A DNA stretch of 61,651 nt from Allobosea sp. 12-68-7 (GCA_002279705.1 NCCO01000007.1:1-61651), one strand, 5' to 3'. Shown: positions 17,520 to 26,917, numbered from the stretch's first letter. Translations and numbers: made by a program. The notes: generated by a model not told the origin, from the sequence alone.

Positions 17520-18457
17520 CCGCGCGCGGGGTCGACGACGTGCTCCAGCGGCGCGCCGGCCTCGAGCCTTCGGATCTGCGCCGCGATCAGCGTCGCCACG
17601 GCCTCCGGCTCCGACATCGCCGCATTGTGCGGCGTCACGGTGACGGCCGGATGCGACCACAGCGGTGACTCCGCCGGCAGCGGCTCGGTCTCGAAGACGT
17701 CGAGCGTGGCGCCCTTCAGCGTGCCGGCATCCAGCGCAGCCAGAATGTCGGCCTCGACCTGCAGCCGGCCGCGGCCGGCATTGATCAGGAACGGCCCGCC
17801 GAGGCGCCCGCCCTGGGCCAGCCCGGCGAGCAGCTTGGCGTCGATCAGGCCGCGCGTGTCCGGCGTCAGCGGCAGCAGGCTGACGAGGATGTCGGTACGG
17901 CCGAGGAAATCCACCATGCCCTCGCTGCCGGAGAAGGTCACGAGACCGTCGATCGTCCGGGGCGAGCGGCTCCAGCCGGCGACGTCGAAGCCCATCACTT
18001 TGAGCTTGCGGGCGGCGTCCTGCCCGAGCTCGCCCAGCCCCATGATGCCGACGCGCACCGAGCGCGCGGCCGGCTGGTTGCGGTCGTCGTCCCAGATCGC
18101 CTCGCGCTGCTGGCGGTCATAGCGCGGCTGCTGGCGCAGATAGCGCAGGCAGTGCAGCACGACATATTCGCTCATCCGCGTCGTCAGGTCGGGATCGACC
18201 ACGCGTGCGATCGGCACCTCCGGCAGGCGCGTATCGGCGAAGAGATGGTCGACGCCGGCACCGAGCGAGAACACGGCGGCGAGGTTCGGCAGGCCCGAGA
18301 GGCTGCCCTCGGGATGTTTCCAGCTCGCGACGTAATGCACCGAGCGCCGGTCGAATGGCTCGCCCAGGATCACCACCGGCATGTCCGGCAGCAGCGCCGC
18401 GAAGCGCGCCCGCCAATCCTCGACATGCCATCCCGTCATCGCCAGCAGCAGGCTCAT
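17513..18457 (-). CDS. Glyoxylate/hydroxypyruvate reductase A-like D-2-hydroxyacid dehydrogenase
   Basis: 314 residues. The NAD(P)-binding motif is GIMGLGELG, the substrate arginine region is [10 protein letters not shown], and the catalytic histidine is in VTPHNAAMS. The N-terminus ([17 protein letters not shown]) matches the GhrA branch. Such enzymes reduce glyoxylate and hydroxypyruvate to glycolate and D-glycerate. The start overlaps the deoA stop by 4 bp (ATGA), which makes it the last cistron of the nucleoside operon. That is an unexpected partner for nucleoside breakdown. Confidence 0.87.
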   Translation of the reverse strand: MSLLLAMTGWHVEDWRARFAALLPDMPVVILGEPFDRRSVHYVASWKHPEGSLSGLPNLAAVFSLGAGVDHLFADTRLPEVPIARVVDPDLTTRMSEYVVLHCLRYLRQQPRYDRQQREAIWDDDRNQPAARSVRVGIMGLGELGQDAARKLKVMGFDVAGWSRSPRTIDGLVTFSGSEGMVDFLGRTDILVSLLPLTPDTRGLIDAKLLAGLAQGGRLGGPFLINAGRGRLQVEADILAALDAGTLKGATLDVFETEPLPAESPLWSHPAVTVTPHNAAMSEPEAVATLIAAQIRRLEAGAPLEHVVDPARGY

Positions 18458-19782
18458 GCGTTCGAACTCTCCGTGATCCGCTCGGCGATCAGCGTGCCGC
18501 GCCGGGGCGCACCCTCTCCCAGGCGATAGGCCTCGCGCAAGCGCCTCTCGGCCATGGCATGGCCGGCCTCGTCGCGTGCATGAACGATGCCGAGCGGCCG
18601 GCCGGGACCGACCGCCTCGCCGAGGCCTGCGAGATCGACGATGCCGACGGCATGGTCGATTGTATCCTGGGGTCTCGTCCGCCCGCCGCCGAGCGCCACC
18701 ACCGCCAGCCCGACGCCGCGCGTGTCGATCGCCTGGACGGTTGCAGCGGCCGCGGGGAAGACGGGCCGCGCGAGCGGCGCCCGGGCGAGGTGGCGCTCCG
18801 GCTTCTCCAGCAAATCGGCCGGCCCGCCCAGCGCCGCGACCATGTGGGCGAAGCGCTCGGCGGCCGCGCCGCTGGCGAAGGCCGCCTCGATCTTCGCTGT
18901 CGCGTCGTCGATGTCGGTGGCGAGCCGCCCGAGCAGCAGCATCTCGGCGCCGAGCGCGACGGTGACGGCGTGGAAGCGCGGCTCGCGCCGCTTTCCGGTC
19001 AGGTGGTCGAGCGCGTAGGCGACTTCGAGCGCATTGCCGGCCGCGCTCGCCAGCGGCTCGTCCATGTCGGTCAACAGCGCCGTCGTCGGCAGCCCCGCGC
19101 CATTGGCGACGCCGACCAGCGCATCGGCCAGCGCGCGCGCCTTGGCGGGATCGGGCAGGAAGGCGCCCGAACCGAATTTCACGTCCATCGCCAGCCCATG
19201 CAGCCCGGCGGCGAGCTTCTTGGAGAGGATCGAGGCGGTGATGAGCGGGATCGCCTCGACCGTCGCGGTGACATCGCGGATGGCGTAGAGCCGCTTGTCC
19301 GCGGGGGCGAGATCGGCCGTCTGGCCGATGATGGCGCAGCCCACGGTTCGCACCACCTTGCGGAAGAGATCGTTGTCCGGCTGCGTGACATAGCCCGGCA
19401 CCGCGTCGAGCTTGTCGAGGGTCCCGCCGGTATGGCCGAGGCCCCGTCCCGAGATCATCGGCACATAGCCGCCGCAGGCCGCCACCACCGCCGCCAGCGG
19501 CAGGCTCACCGTGTCGCCGACACCGCCGGTCGAGTGCTTGTCGAGCGCGGGGCCGGGCAGATCGTCCCAGTTCAGCACCGTGCCGGAATCGCGCATCGCG
19601 AGCGTCAGTGCGACGCGTTCCCTGGCGCTCATGTCGCGGAAGAACACCGCCATGGCGAAGGCGGCGGCCTGCCCCTCGCTGACGGCGCCATCGCTGATGC
19701 CGGCGATGATCTGCCGGATGTCGGCCTCGGGCAGTTCGGCGCCGTCGCGCTTGGCCGCGATGATTTCCTGCGTCAGCTTCAT
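18454..19782 (-). CDS. deoA: Thymidine phosphorylase
   Basis: 442 residues from ATG 19782, the usual DeoA length; longer in-frame starts lie inside deoC. The family signature is visible as [20 protein letters not shown], and the phosphate-binding segment as [14 protein letters not shown]. It splits thymidine with phosphate into thymine and 2-deoxyribose 1-phosphate in the cytoplasm. It starts 1 bp after deoC and overlaps the downstream GhrA-like gene, so all three are probably translated from one message. Confidence 0.95.
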   Translation of the reverse strand: MKLTQEIIAAKRDGAELPEADIRQIIAGISDGAVSEGQAAAFAMAVFFRDMSARERVALTLAMRDSGTVLNWDDLPGPALDKHSTGGVGDTVSLPLAAVVAACGGYVPMISGRGLGHTGGTLDKLDAVPGYVTQPDNDLFRKVVRTVGCAIIGQTADLAPADKRLYAIRDVTATVEAIPLITASILSKKLAAGLHGLAMDVKFGSGAFLPDPAKARALADALVGVANGAGLPTTALLTDMDEPLASAAGNALEVAYALDHLTGKRREPRFHAVTVALGAEMLLLGRLATDIDDATAKIEAAFASGAAAERFAHMVAALGGPADLLEKPERHLARAPLARPVFPAAAATVQAIDTRGVGLAVVALGGGRTRPQDTIDHAVGIVDLAGLGEAVGPGRPLGIVHARDEAGHAMAERRLREAYRLGEGAPRRGTLIAERITESSNA

Positions 19783-19783
19783 C

Positions 19784-20548
19784 TCAGTAGGACCCGCTCG
19801 CCTGCCCCGACATTGCGCCCGTGATCGCGTCGACCAGCACCTGATGCAGCCCGCTCGCGCCGAAGCGGAAGCTCTCCGGCCTCGCCCACTCCGGCCCCAT
19901 GATCGCGTCGGCCAGTTCCAGATAACCCGCGGCATCCGCCAGCGTGCGGATGCCGCCCGAGGGCTTGAGGCCCACCGGCCGGCCGCTCTCCGCGATGACC
20001 TCGAGCATCGTCCGGGCCGCCGGCAGGCTGGCCGAATGCGTGGTCTTGCCGGTCGAGGTCTTGATGAAATCGGCACCGGCCGCGATGGCGAGTTCAGAGG
20101 CGGCGCGAACCTTGTCCAGATCGGGGTACTCCCCGGTTTCGAGGATGACCTTCAACGTCTTGCCGCCGCAGGCCTCCCTGACGGCGCGGATCATGGCCTC
20201 GGCCGCCGCGGCGTCGCCGGCCAGAAAGGCGCGCCAGGGCAGGACGAGGTCGATCTCACCAGTGCCGGCGGCGAGCGCGCCCAGCGTCTCCGCCAGCACC
20301 TCGGCGCCCGTCGCCTCGCCCTGCGGGAAATTGACGACGGTCGCGATCCTGACCGGCGCTCTCCCCAGCATCGTCCGAGCCTGCGCCACGAAGCGCGGCC
20401 AGATGCAGATCGCCGCGACCGGACCCGGCGCTGCGACGGCGCGCACGCAGAGCGCAGACAGCCCCGCCTCGTCGGCATTGTCGGAGAGATCGGTGAGGTC
20501 GAGCAGGGACAAAGCCCGCCGCGCGGTCGCGATGGTGGATGCCGGCAT
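19784..20548 (-). CDS. deoC: Deoxyribose-phosphate aldolase
   Basis: 254 residues from ATG 20548, which overlaps the stop of the phosphorylase gene by one base (TGATG). The Schiff-base lysine lies in [11 protein letters not shown], and the second lysine in [10 protein letters not shown]. It cleaves 2-deoxyribose 5-phosphate to glyceraldehyde 3-phosphate and acetaldehyde. A phosphopentomutase (deoB), needed to convert the 1-phosphate to the 5-phosphate, is not in the window. Confidence 0.95.
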   Translation of the reverse strand: MPASTIATARRALSLLDLTDLSDNADEAGLSALCVRAVAAPGPVAAICIWPRFVAQARTMLGRAPVRIATVVNFPQGEATGAEVLAETLGALAAGTGEIDLVLPWRAFLAGDAAAAEAMIRAVREACGGKTLKVILETGEYPDLDKVRAASELAIAAGADFIKTSTGKTTHSASLPAARTMLEVIAESGRPVGLKPSGGIRTLADAAGYLELADAIMGPEWARPESFRFGASGLHQVLVDAITGAMSGQASGSY

Positions 20549-21360
20549 CACAGGCTCCTCAGGAAGGCACGCAAGAGGCGGGCGAGATCGGCGGCGGCCC
20601 GGCCGGCCACGTCCTTGGTTTCGTCGTGATGGGGCGCGCCGCCATGCAGGCCCGCGCCCATATTGGTGACGATCGACAGCCCCGCGACGCGCAAACCCTG
20701 CCGCCGCGCCAGAATGACCTCGGGCACGGTCGACATGCCCACCAGATCGGCGCCCATCATCTGCGCCATCCGGATCTCGGCCGGCGTCTCGAAGCTCGGG
20801 CCCGAGAACCATAGATAAACGCCCTCGCCCAGCGACAGCCCCTCCGCCTTCGCGGCGCGTGCCAGTCCCGCCCGAAGCACCGGGTCATAGGCGTCGATCA
20901 TCGGCACGAAGCGCCCGTCGCCGGCATCGCCGACGAGCGGGTTCGGCCCGTTCAGATTGATGTGGTCGGTGATGACAGCCAGGCTGCCCGGCGGCATCTG
21001 CGGCTTCAGCGAGCCGGCGGCGTTGGTCAGAATCAGCGGGGGCGCCCCGAGCGCGCCGAGCATGCCGAGCGGCACCCGCATCACCGCCGGGTCGCCGCCC
21101 TCGTAGTAATGCGCGCGGCCCTGATAGATCAGCACCGCCTTGCCCTCGAGCCGGCCGATGCAGAGCTGCCGCGCATGGCCGGAGACGCCACCTGCCGGAA
21201 AGCCGGGGATCGCGGCATAGGGAATGCGGATCGCATCCTCGAGCTGGTCGGCGAGCCCGCCGAGCCCGGTGCCGAGCACGATGGCGCAGTCGATCGGACC
21301 CGTCGCGCCGCGGGCCCGCACGGTTTGCGCGGCGTCGGTGAAGGCGGTGTCGGTGCTCAT
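20548..21360 (-). CDS. Purine-nucleoside phosphorylase (trimeric, PNP-I type)
   Basis: 270 residues from ATG 21360; an upstream in-frame start at 21387 is less likely. Phosphate-binding GTGLGG and HARQ, the purine-binding segment LTNAAGSL, and SGPSFETPAEIR with MSTVPEVILAR define the high-molecular-weight-independent trimeric class. It cleaves inosine, guanosine or their deoxy forms to base and (deoxy)ribose 1-phosphate. Its product feeds the aldolase branch downstream. A family E palindrome separates it from cdd. Confidence 0.92.
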   Translation of the reverse strand: MSTDTAFTDAAQTVRARGATGPIDCAIVLGTGLGGLADQLEDAIRIPYAAIPGFPAGGVSGHARQLCIGRLEGKAVLIYQGRAHYYEGGDPAVMRVPLGMLGALGAPPLILTNAAGSLKPQMPPGSLAVITDHINLNGPNPLVGDAGDGRFVPMIDAYDPVLRAGLARAAKAEGLSLGEGVYLWFSGPSFETPAEIRMAQMMGADLVGMSTVPEVILARRQGLRVAGLSIVTNMGAGLHGGAPHHDETKDVAGRAAADLARLLRAFLRSL

Positions 21361-21406
21361 TCCGTTACAGTCCCGTTCAGCCCTCAATCTGAGGAGCCGC
21401 GTAGCG

Positions 21407-21454
21407 GCGTCTCGAAGGATGGTCCAGTGGGTTGTGGAGCATCCTTCGAGACGC
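21407..21454. repeat. Intergenic palindrome, family E
   Basis: Perfect 15-bp arms GCGTCTCGAAGGATG and CATCCTTCGAGACGC around an 18-nt loop. It fills the gap between cdd and the purine phosphorylase gene inside the nucleoside operon. Only one copy was found in this window. The arms resemble a motif often scattered in rhizobial genomes, which is recollection and not checked. Confidence 0.7.
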
Positions 21455-21463
21455 GCCAGCCCG

Positions 21464-21883
21464 TCACCGGCGCAGATTGTCCGGCCCGAAGGAGGCGGGC
21501 AACAGTTCCGCCAGCGAGAACATCTGGCGGATGCCGCCGGGCCCCGCGATCGCGACGGGGGTCTCCGGCGTGGCGAATTCGCGGATGCGCTGGCGGCAGG
21601 CGCCGCAGGGCGTCACCAGTTCGTCGCCGTCGCCGACGACGAGGATCGCCCGGATGTGCCGGCCGCCGCCGGCGATCATCGCCGAGATCGCGCCCTGCTC
21701 GGCGCAGCTTCCCGACGGATAGGCGGCGTTCTCGACATTGCAGCCGGGGTAGACGACGCCGTCGTCGCCGAGGATCGCCGCGCCGACGCGAAAGCGCGAA
21801 TAGGGGACGTGGGCGAAGGTCTGCACCCGCGCCGCAGTGGCAAACAGCGCCTCGAAATCGATCGCCTCCGGGCTTTCCGCCAT
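21464..21883 (-). CDS. cdd: Cytidine deaminase
   Basis: 139 residues, the size of a homotetrameric Cdd. Zinc and catalytic motifs are CNVENAAYPSGSCAEQGAI and VTPCGACRQRI: one cysteine in CAEQ, two in PCGAC, and the proton-shuttling glutamate in NVENA. The CAEQ form replaces the common CAER. It deaminates cytidine and deoxycytidine to uridine and deoxyuridine. It lies 3 bp after the second permease gene of the nucleoside importer. Confidence 0.93.
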   Translation of the reverse strand: MAESPEAIDFEALFATAARVQTFAHVPYSRFRVGAAILGDDGVVYPGCNVENAAYPSGSCAEQGAISAMIAGGGRHIRAILVVGDGDELVTPCGACRQRIREFATPETPVAIAGPGGIRQMFSLAELLPASFGPDNLRR

Positions 21884-21886
21884 GGC

Positions 21887-22861
21887 TCAGCGCTCCTTCA
21901 CATAGGGCAGGCCGGCGGCTTTCGGCGGTGTCGACCGGCCGATGAAGCCGGCGAGCAGGATCACCGTCATCAGATAGGGCAGCGCCTGGATCGCCTGCAC
22001 CGGCACCTGCCCGATGCCGGGCAGCGCCACGCCTTGCAGGCGGATCGCCACCGCGTCGAGCCCGCCGAAGAGCAGGCAGGCCCAGAGCGCCGGCCAGGGT
22101 CGCCAATTGGCGAAGATCACGGCGGCGAGCGCGATGAAGCCCTTGCCGGCGGTCATGTGCGGCAGGAAGCCAGCCGATTGCGAGACCGCGAGATAGGTCC
22201 CGCCGAGCCCGCACAGCACGCCGCAGATGATCACGGCGCTGTAGCGCAGGCCTGCAACGGAGATGCCGGCCGTATCGACCGCCGCCGGGTTCTCGCCGAC
22301 GGCGCGCAGCCGCAGTCCGAAGCGGGTGCGCTTCAAGACCAGCGCGGTCAGAACCACCGCCAACAGCGCCAGATAGGCCGGCGCCGACTGGCCCGAGATC
22401 ACTTCGTCATAGATCAGGCCAAAGCCCGGCACCTGCTCCCGCAGCGTTTGCGCAAACGGCAGGGTGATCTCGCCGAAGCGCGCGGCGCCTTCGAGCGTCG
22501 GCGTGCGGCCGCCCTGGCCGAACCAGGCATTGCCGAGGATCACGGTCAGCCCCGCCGCCAGCATGTTGATGGCGACGCCGGAGACGATCTGGTTGCCGCG
22601 CCAGGTGATCGCGGCAAAGCCGTGGACCAGCGACAGCATCACCGAGGCGAGGATGCCGGCACCGAGCCCCGCCCAGGCCGAGCCGCTTTGCGCGGCGATG
22701 ACGGCGGCGGCGAAAGCGGCGACCAGCATCTTGCCCTCGAGCCCGATATCGACGACGCCGGCCCGCTCCGACCAGAGGCCGGCCATCGCGGCGCAGAGCA
22801 GCGGCACCGAGAGACGGATCGCGGAGTCGAGCACGACGGCGAAGATGGCGATCGCGTCCAT
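21887..22861 (-). CDS. Nucleoside/simple-sugar ABC transporter permease (BMP-associated, second subunit)
   Basis: 324 residues from ATG 22861 (GTG 22870 is possible). About nine membrane segments are visible. The family motif is ERAGVVDIGLEGKML near the N-terminus, with RAVGENPAAVDTAGI as the cytoplasmic coupling loop. It forms the channel with the permease at 23025. Position next to cdd and a BMP-type binding protein points to nucleosides as the substrate. Confidence 0.9.
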   Translation of the reverse strand: MDAIAIFAVVLDSAIRLSVPLLCAAMAGLWSERAGVVDIGLEGKMLVAAFAAAVIAAQSGSAWAGLGAGILASVMLSLVHGFAAITWRGNQIVSGVAINMLAAGLTVILGNAWFGQGGRTPTLEGAARFGEITLPFAQTLREQVPGFGLIYDEVISGQSAPAYLALLAVVLTALVLKRTRFGLRLRAVGENPAAVDTAGISVAGLRYSAVIICGVLCGLGGTYLAVSQSAGFLPHMTAGKGFIALAAVIFANWRPWPALWACLLFGGLDAVAIRLQGVALPGIGQVPVQAIQALPYLMTVILLAGFIGRSTPPKAAGLPYVKER

Positions 22862-22878
22862 GGTCAGCACCGCCCCGC

Positions 22879-23009
22879 TGTCATTCCGGGGCGCACCGAA
22901 GGTGCGAACCCGGAACCCACGACGGGGTACAAGCGCTTGAAGCCACTGCAGCCGGGCTCACCCCGTCGTGGGTTCCGGGTTCGGTCCTCTGGACCGCCCC
23001 GGAATGACA
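22879..23009. repeat. Palindromic intergenic repeat, family B, copy 2
   Basis: 131 bp beginning TGTCATTCCGGGGCGC and ending CGCCCCGGAATGACA, so the ends are inverted complements. Inner arms GGAACCCACGACGGGG and CCCCGTCGTGGGTTCC pair perfectly. It shares length and arm sequences with copy 1 at 14748-14878. It lies between the two permease genes of the nucleoside importer. Confidence 0.88.
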
Positions 23010-23024
23010 AAAATGGTCGCGCGC

Positions 23025-24125
23025 TCATGCCGCCCGCCCTGGCCGCAGCAGCGCCGCCACGGCCCGCCGGAACAGCCCGTCGAGCGCACCGGCGAAGAGG
23101 ATGATGACGCCACCGATCACCACCACCATGTCGCGGGTGATGCTCGGCTTGTCGAAGGAGAGCTCCGCCCCGCCCTGGTAGAGCACGCCGAAGAGCAGCG
23201 CCGCCAGCGCCACGCCGACCGGGTGCCCTCGCCCCATCAGCGCCACCGCGATGCCGACGAAACCGTAGCCGGCGGTGAAATCGAGCAGCAGCCGATGCTG
23301 CACGCCCATCACCTCGTTGACGGCGAGCCCGCCGGCGAGCGCGCCCGAGATCGCCATGGCGACCATGGTGATGCGCGCGGGCGAGATGCCGGCATAGGCC
23401 GCGGCCCTCGGATTGGCGCCGACGGTGCGGATCGCGTAGCCCAGCCGCGAGCGGAAGATCAGCGCCCAGACGGCGACGAGCGCGGCGAGCGCCAGCAGGA
23501 AGGCGCTGTTCAGCGGCGTCGAGGGGAGTGTGATGCCCAGCGGCGCCAGCAGCTTGTGCATCGGGGTCAGGACCGCATGGGCGGCGAATTCCGGCGTCTC
23601 CGGCTGCATCGAGCCGGGTTTGCCGATCACTTCCACCAGCAGATAGACGGTCAGCGTCGCTGCCAGGAAATTGAACATGATCGTGGTGATCACGACATGG
23701 CTGCCGCGCGTCGCCTGGAGCCAGCCGGGGATGAAGCCGTAAAGCGCGCCACCCGCCGCCGCCGCCAGGATCGCGAGCGGCACCAGGAGCAGGCCGGGCA
23801 GCGGGGCGAGCCAGAGGCAGGCCAGCGCGGCGAAGATGCCGGCGATGGTCGCCTGGCCCTCGCCGCCGATGTTGAACAGCCCGGCATGGAAGGCGACCGC
23901 GACGGCAAGCCCGGTGAAGATGAAATTCGTCGTATAGTAGAGCGTGAAGCCGATGCCCTCGGCCGAGCCGAGCGCGCCGCGCAGCAGGAGCGCGGTCGCC
24001 TCCAGCGGGCTCTCGCCGATGCCGATCACGACGAGCCCGGAGACGGCGAGCGCGGCCGCGACGGAAACCAGCGGAACCAGCGCCGTATCGGCCCAGCGCG
24101 GCAGTTCGATGGGGGCGGCGCTCAT
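23025..24125 (-). CDS. Nucleoside/simple-sugar ABC transporter permease (BMP-associated, first subunit)
   Basis: 366 residues with an N-terminal membrane segment (LVSVAAALAVSGLVVIGIG) and about nine more. FNIGGEGQATIAG is the conserved binding-protein-dependent permease motif of this family. TVGANPRAAAYAGI is the coupling loop for the ATPase. It is the longer of two paired permeases, as in the NupPQ-type importers of other bacteria. A family A repeat separates it from the ATPase gene. Confidence 0.9.
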   Translation of the reverse strand: MSAAPIELPRWADTALVPLVSVAAALAVSGLVVIGIGESPLEATALLLRGALGSAEGIGFTLYYTTNFIFTGLAVAVAFHAGLFNIGGEGQATIAGIFAALACLWLAPLPGLLLVPLAILAAAAGGALYGFIPGWLQATRGSHVVITTIMFNFLAATLTVYLLVEVIGKPGSMQPETPEFAAHAVLTPMHKLLAPLGITLPSTPLNSAFLLALAALVAVWALIFRSRLGYAIRTVGANPRAAAYAGISPARITMVAMAISGALAGGLAVNEVMGVQHRLLLDFTAGYGFVGIAVALMGRGHPVGVALAALLFGVLYQGGAELSFDKPSITRDMVVVIGGVIILFAGALDGLFRRAVAALLRPGRAA

Positions 24126-24150
24126 GGCGTGACCCTCGAAGGTAAAGCGC

Positions 24151-24298
24151 GGGGAACCCTCTCCCGTAGGGAGAGGGCAGGGTGAGGGGTCGGCCCCTCG
24201 ACCAGCGAGACGGAAACCCGCCCGCTGCCTGGTTCAAGCCAACGATGTCTGGCCGTCACCTCTCCCCTGCCCCTCTCCTTACAGGAGAGGGGTTCCCC
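24151..24298. repeat. Palindromic intergenic repeat, family A, copy 2 (inverted)
   Basis: About 148 bp with the same ends as copy 1 at 1721-1874 (GGGAGAGGGCAGGGTGAGGGG and CCCCTGCCCCTCTCC). Its unique middle carries GGTCGGCCCCTCGACCAG. Copy 1 has the reverse complement CTGGTCGAGGGGCCGAC, so the two copies are inverted. It fills the gap between the ATPase and first permease genes. Confidence 0.85.
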
Positions 24299-24327
24299 GC
24301 ACCCCATCGATCCAGCCACAGCGCTTC

Positions 24328-25854
24328 TCACGCCGCCTGCTCCGTCACGCCGGCCATCAGCAGCCCGAGATCGCGCTCGTCGGCCTCGCCCGCCAGCCGT
24401 TCGCCGGTGATGCGCCCGCCGCACATGGCGAGAATCCGGTCCGACAGCGCCATCACCTCCTCGAGCTCGACCGAGACGAGCAGGATCGCGACGCCTGAAT
24501 CGCGCAGGCCGATCAGCCGGCGGTGGATGGATTCGATCGCGCCGATATCGACGCCGCGCGTCGGCTGGCCGACGAGCAGCACCCTGGGGGCCCGCTCGAT
24601 CTCGCGGGCGAGCACGATCTTCTGCTGGTTGCCGCCCGAGAACTTCGCCGTCTTCAGGCCCGGGTCCGGCGGGCGCACGTCATAGGCCGCGAAGGTGTCC
24701 CGCGCCCGAGCGGCGATCGTCGCCGGTGACAGAAAAGGACCGGGCCCCAGCACCGGATCGTCCTGATAGCCGAGGATCGCGTTCTCCGCGGCGGGAAAGG
24801 CGGTGACGAGCCCGGTGCGCAGCCGGTCTTCCGGCACATGCATCAGGCCGAGCTTGCGCAGGCGCGACGGGTTGCGATCGGCCGAGGTCAGCACCTGCCC
24901 GTTCAGCCGGATGACGCCGCGCGAGGGCCGGGCCAGGCCGGCCAGCACCTCGAGCAATTCGCTCTGGCCGTTGCCGGCGACGCCGGCGATGCCGACGATC
25001 TCGCCTGCATGCAGCGTCAGGTCGATCCCTGAGAGCAGCGCGACGCCGCGCGCATCGACCATGTCGAGTCCGACCGCCTCGAGCACCTTCGCGCCACGCG
25101 GCCGCGCCTCCTTCTCGACGCGCAGCAGCACGCGCCGGCCGACCATCGCCTCGGCGATCTCCGGCGGCGAGGTCTCGGGCGTCGCCAGATGCGCGACCAT
25201 CTCGCCGCGCCGCATCACCGAGACACGGTCGGTGATCGCCATGATCTCGCGCAGCTTGTGGGTGATCAGGATGACCGTCTTGCCCTGCTCCCGCAGCGCC
25301 CGCAGCAGGGCAAAGAGCTGGTCGGCCTCCGGCGGCGTCAGCACGGCCGTCGGCTCGTCGAGGATCAGGATCTGCGCGCCGCGATAGAGCGCCTTGAGAA
25401 TCTCGACGCGCTGCTGCAGCCCGACCGAGAGATCACCGACGATGGCGTCCGGATCGATCGCCAGCCCGAATTGCTCTGACAGCCGTGCCAGTTCCGCCCG
25501 CGCCCGCTTCACGCCGCCGCTGAGCCAGGCGCCGCCCTCGGCCCCGAGCACGACGTTCTCGACGACGCTCAGCGTCTCCACCAGCATGAAGTGCTGGTGG
25601 ACCATGCCGATGCCGAGCGCGATCGCATCCGCCGGGGTGCGGATGCGGCAGGCCTGGCCGCCGACCGCAATCTCGCCCGCATCGGCCTCGTAGAAGCCGT
25701 AGAGAATCGACATCAGCGTCGACTTGCCGGCGCCGTTCTCGCCGACGATGCCGTGGATCGAGCCGGGCGCGACCGACAGCGAGACGTCGCGGTTGGCCTG
25801 CACCGGCCCGAACCGCTTCGAGATGCCGGTCAGCGCGATGGCGGGGATGGTCAT
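24328..25854 (-). CDS. Nucleoside/simple-sugar ABC transporter ATP-binding protein (two ATPase domains)
   Basis: 508 residues from ATG 25854; the start at 25887 would run through a hairpin region. The first domain has [20 protein letters not shown] and ILILDEPTAVLTPPE. The second domain has the degenerate Walker A GVAGNGQSE and the signature FSGGNQQKIVLAREI. This asymmetric pair is typical of the RbsA-like ATPases that serve BMP-type importers. It supplies energy for the two permeases downstream. Confidence 0.92.
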   Translation of the reverse strand: MTIPAIALTGISKRFGPVQANRDVSLSVAPGSIHGIVGENGAGKSTLMSILYGFYEADAGEIAVGGQACRIRTPADAIALGIGMVHQHFMLVETLSVVENVVLGAEGGAWLSGGVKRARAELARLSEQFGLAIDPDAIVGDLSVGLQQRVEILKALYRGAQILILDEPTAVLTPPEADQLFALLRALREQGKTVILITHKLREIMAITDRVSVMRRGEMVAHLATPETSPPEIAEAMVGRRVLLRVEKEARPRGAKVLEAVGLDMVDARGVALLSGIDLTLHAGEIVGIAGVAGNGQSELLEVLAGLARPSRGVIRLNGQVLTSADRNPSRLRKLGLMHVPEDRLRTGLVTAFPAAENAILGYQDDPVLGPGPFLSPATIAARARDTFAAYDVRPPDPGLKTAKFSGGNQQKIVLAREIERAPRVLLVGQPTRGVDIGAIESIHRRLIGLRDSGVAILLVSVELEEVMALSDRILAMCGGRITGERLAGEADERDLGLLMAGVTEQAA

Positions 25855-25876
25855 GGTGCGGTCGGCGCGACGCAAA

Positions 25877-25899
25877 CCCCTCCCCACGAGGGGGAGGGG
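25877..25899 (-). terminator. Hairpin between binding-protein and ATPase genes
   Basis: CCCCTCCCC / GGGGAGGGG stem (9 bp) with loop ACGAG, 17 bp after the binding-protein stop on the minus strand. Like the hairpins after ugpB and dctP, it follows the gene of an abundant secreted protein within an operon. Partial termination or mRNA protection is likely. Confidence 0.55.
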
Positions 25900-25915
25900 G
25901 AAAGGTCTAGTCGCC

Positions 25916-26917
25916 TCACGCCGCGCACTTCGAGTCCGACATGTAGTCGTGGACCTTCACGGCGCCGCTGATGATGTCGGCGCGCGCCTTGTCGGCGGCG
26001 GCCTTCATCTCGGGCGTGATCAGCGCCCTGTTGGCGTCGTCCAGCGCCCAGCCGACGCCATCTTCCTTGAGGCCGAGCACCGAGATGCCCGGCTTCCAGT
26101 TGCCGTCGCGGGCCGCCTTGAACGAGGAATAGGTGGCGACGTCGACGCGCTTGAGCATCGAGGTCAGCACCTTGCCGGGCTGCAGGCCGTTCTGGTTGGA
26201 ATCGACGCCGATGCCGAGCTTGCCGGCGTCGGCCGCCGCGCGCAGCACGCCGATGCCGGTGCCGCCGGCGGCGTGATAGATCACGTCGGCGCCGCGGTCG
26301 ATCTGCGACTTGGCGAGCTCGCCGCCCTTGACCGGGTCGTTCCAGGCGGCCGGGGTCGAGCCGGTCATGTTCTGGAAGATCTCGGCGTCCTTCTTGGCCG
26401 CCTTGACGCCCTGGACATAGCCGCAGGCGAATTTCCGGATCAGCGGGATGTCCATGCCGCCGACGAAGCCGACCTTGCCGGTCTTGGACGCCATGCCGGC
26501 GAGCAGGCCGACCAGATAGGAGCCCTCATGCTCCTTGAAGACCACAGACTGCACGTTCGGCAGGTCGACGACCATGTCGATGATGGTGAACTTCAGCGCC
26601 GGGAACTCGGCTGCGACCTTCTGCAGCGCGGTCGCCTGCGAGAAGCCCACCGCGATGATCGGCGAATGGCCGTCGCGGGCGAAGCGGCGCAGCGCCTGCT
26701 CGATCTGCGCGTCGTTGGTCGGCTCGAAGTCGCGGAACTCGACCCCGGTCTCGGCCTTGAACTTCTCCGCTCCCGCGAAGACGCCCTCGTTGAAGGATTT
26801 GTCGAACTTGCCGCCCTTGTCGTAGACGATGGCCGGCTTCACCGCGGTCTGCGCCATCGCGACGACGGCCGAGAGGGCGACGCCGGCGAGCGCCAGTGCG
26901 AGCGTTTTGAGATGCAT
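25916..26917 (-). CDS. BMP-family ABC transporter substrate-binding protein
   Basis: 333 residues from ATG 26917. The signal peptide ends near VVAMAQTA, and there is no lipobox. The BMP (Bmp/Med) fold begins KPAIVYDKGGKFDKSFNEGV. FVGGMDIPLIRKFACGYVQG and YHAAGGTGIGV are family hallmarks of nucleoside-binding lipoproteins such as PnrA. It is the first gene of the run that ends with deoA and the GhrA-like gene, so it probably captures purine or pyrimidine nucleosides in the periplasm. Confidence 0.92.
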   Translation of the reverse strand: MHLKTLALALAGVALSAVVAMAQTAVKPAIVYDKGGKFDKSFNEGVFAGAEKFKAETGVEFRDFEPTNDAQIEQALRRFARDGHSPIIAVGFSQATALQKVAAEFPALKFTIIDMVVDLPNVQSVVFKEHEGSYLVGLLAGMASKTGKVGFVGGMDIPLIRKFACGYVQGVKAAKKDAEIFQNMTGSTPAAWNDPVKGGELAKSQIDRGADVIYHAAGGTGIGVLRAAADAGKLGIGVDSNQNGLQPGKVLTSMLKRVDVATYSSFKAARDGNWKPGISVLGLKEDGVGWALDDANRALITPEMKAAADKARADIISGAVKVHDYMSDSKCAA

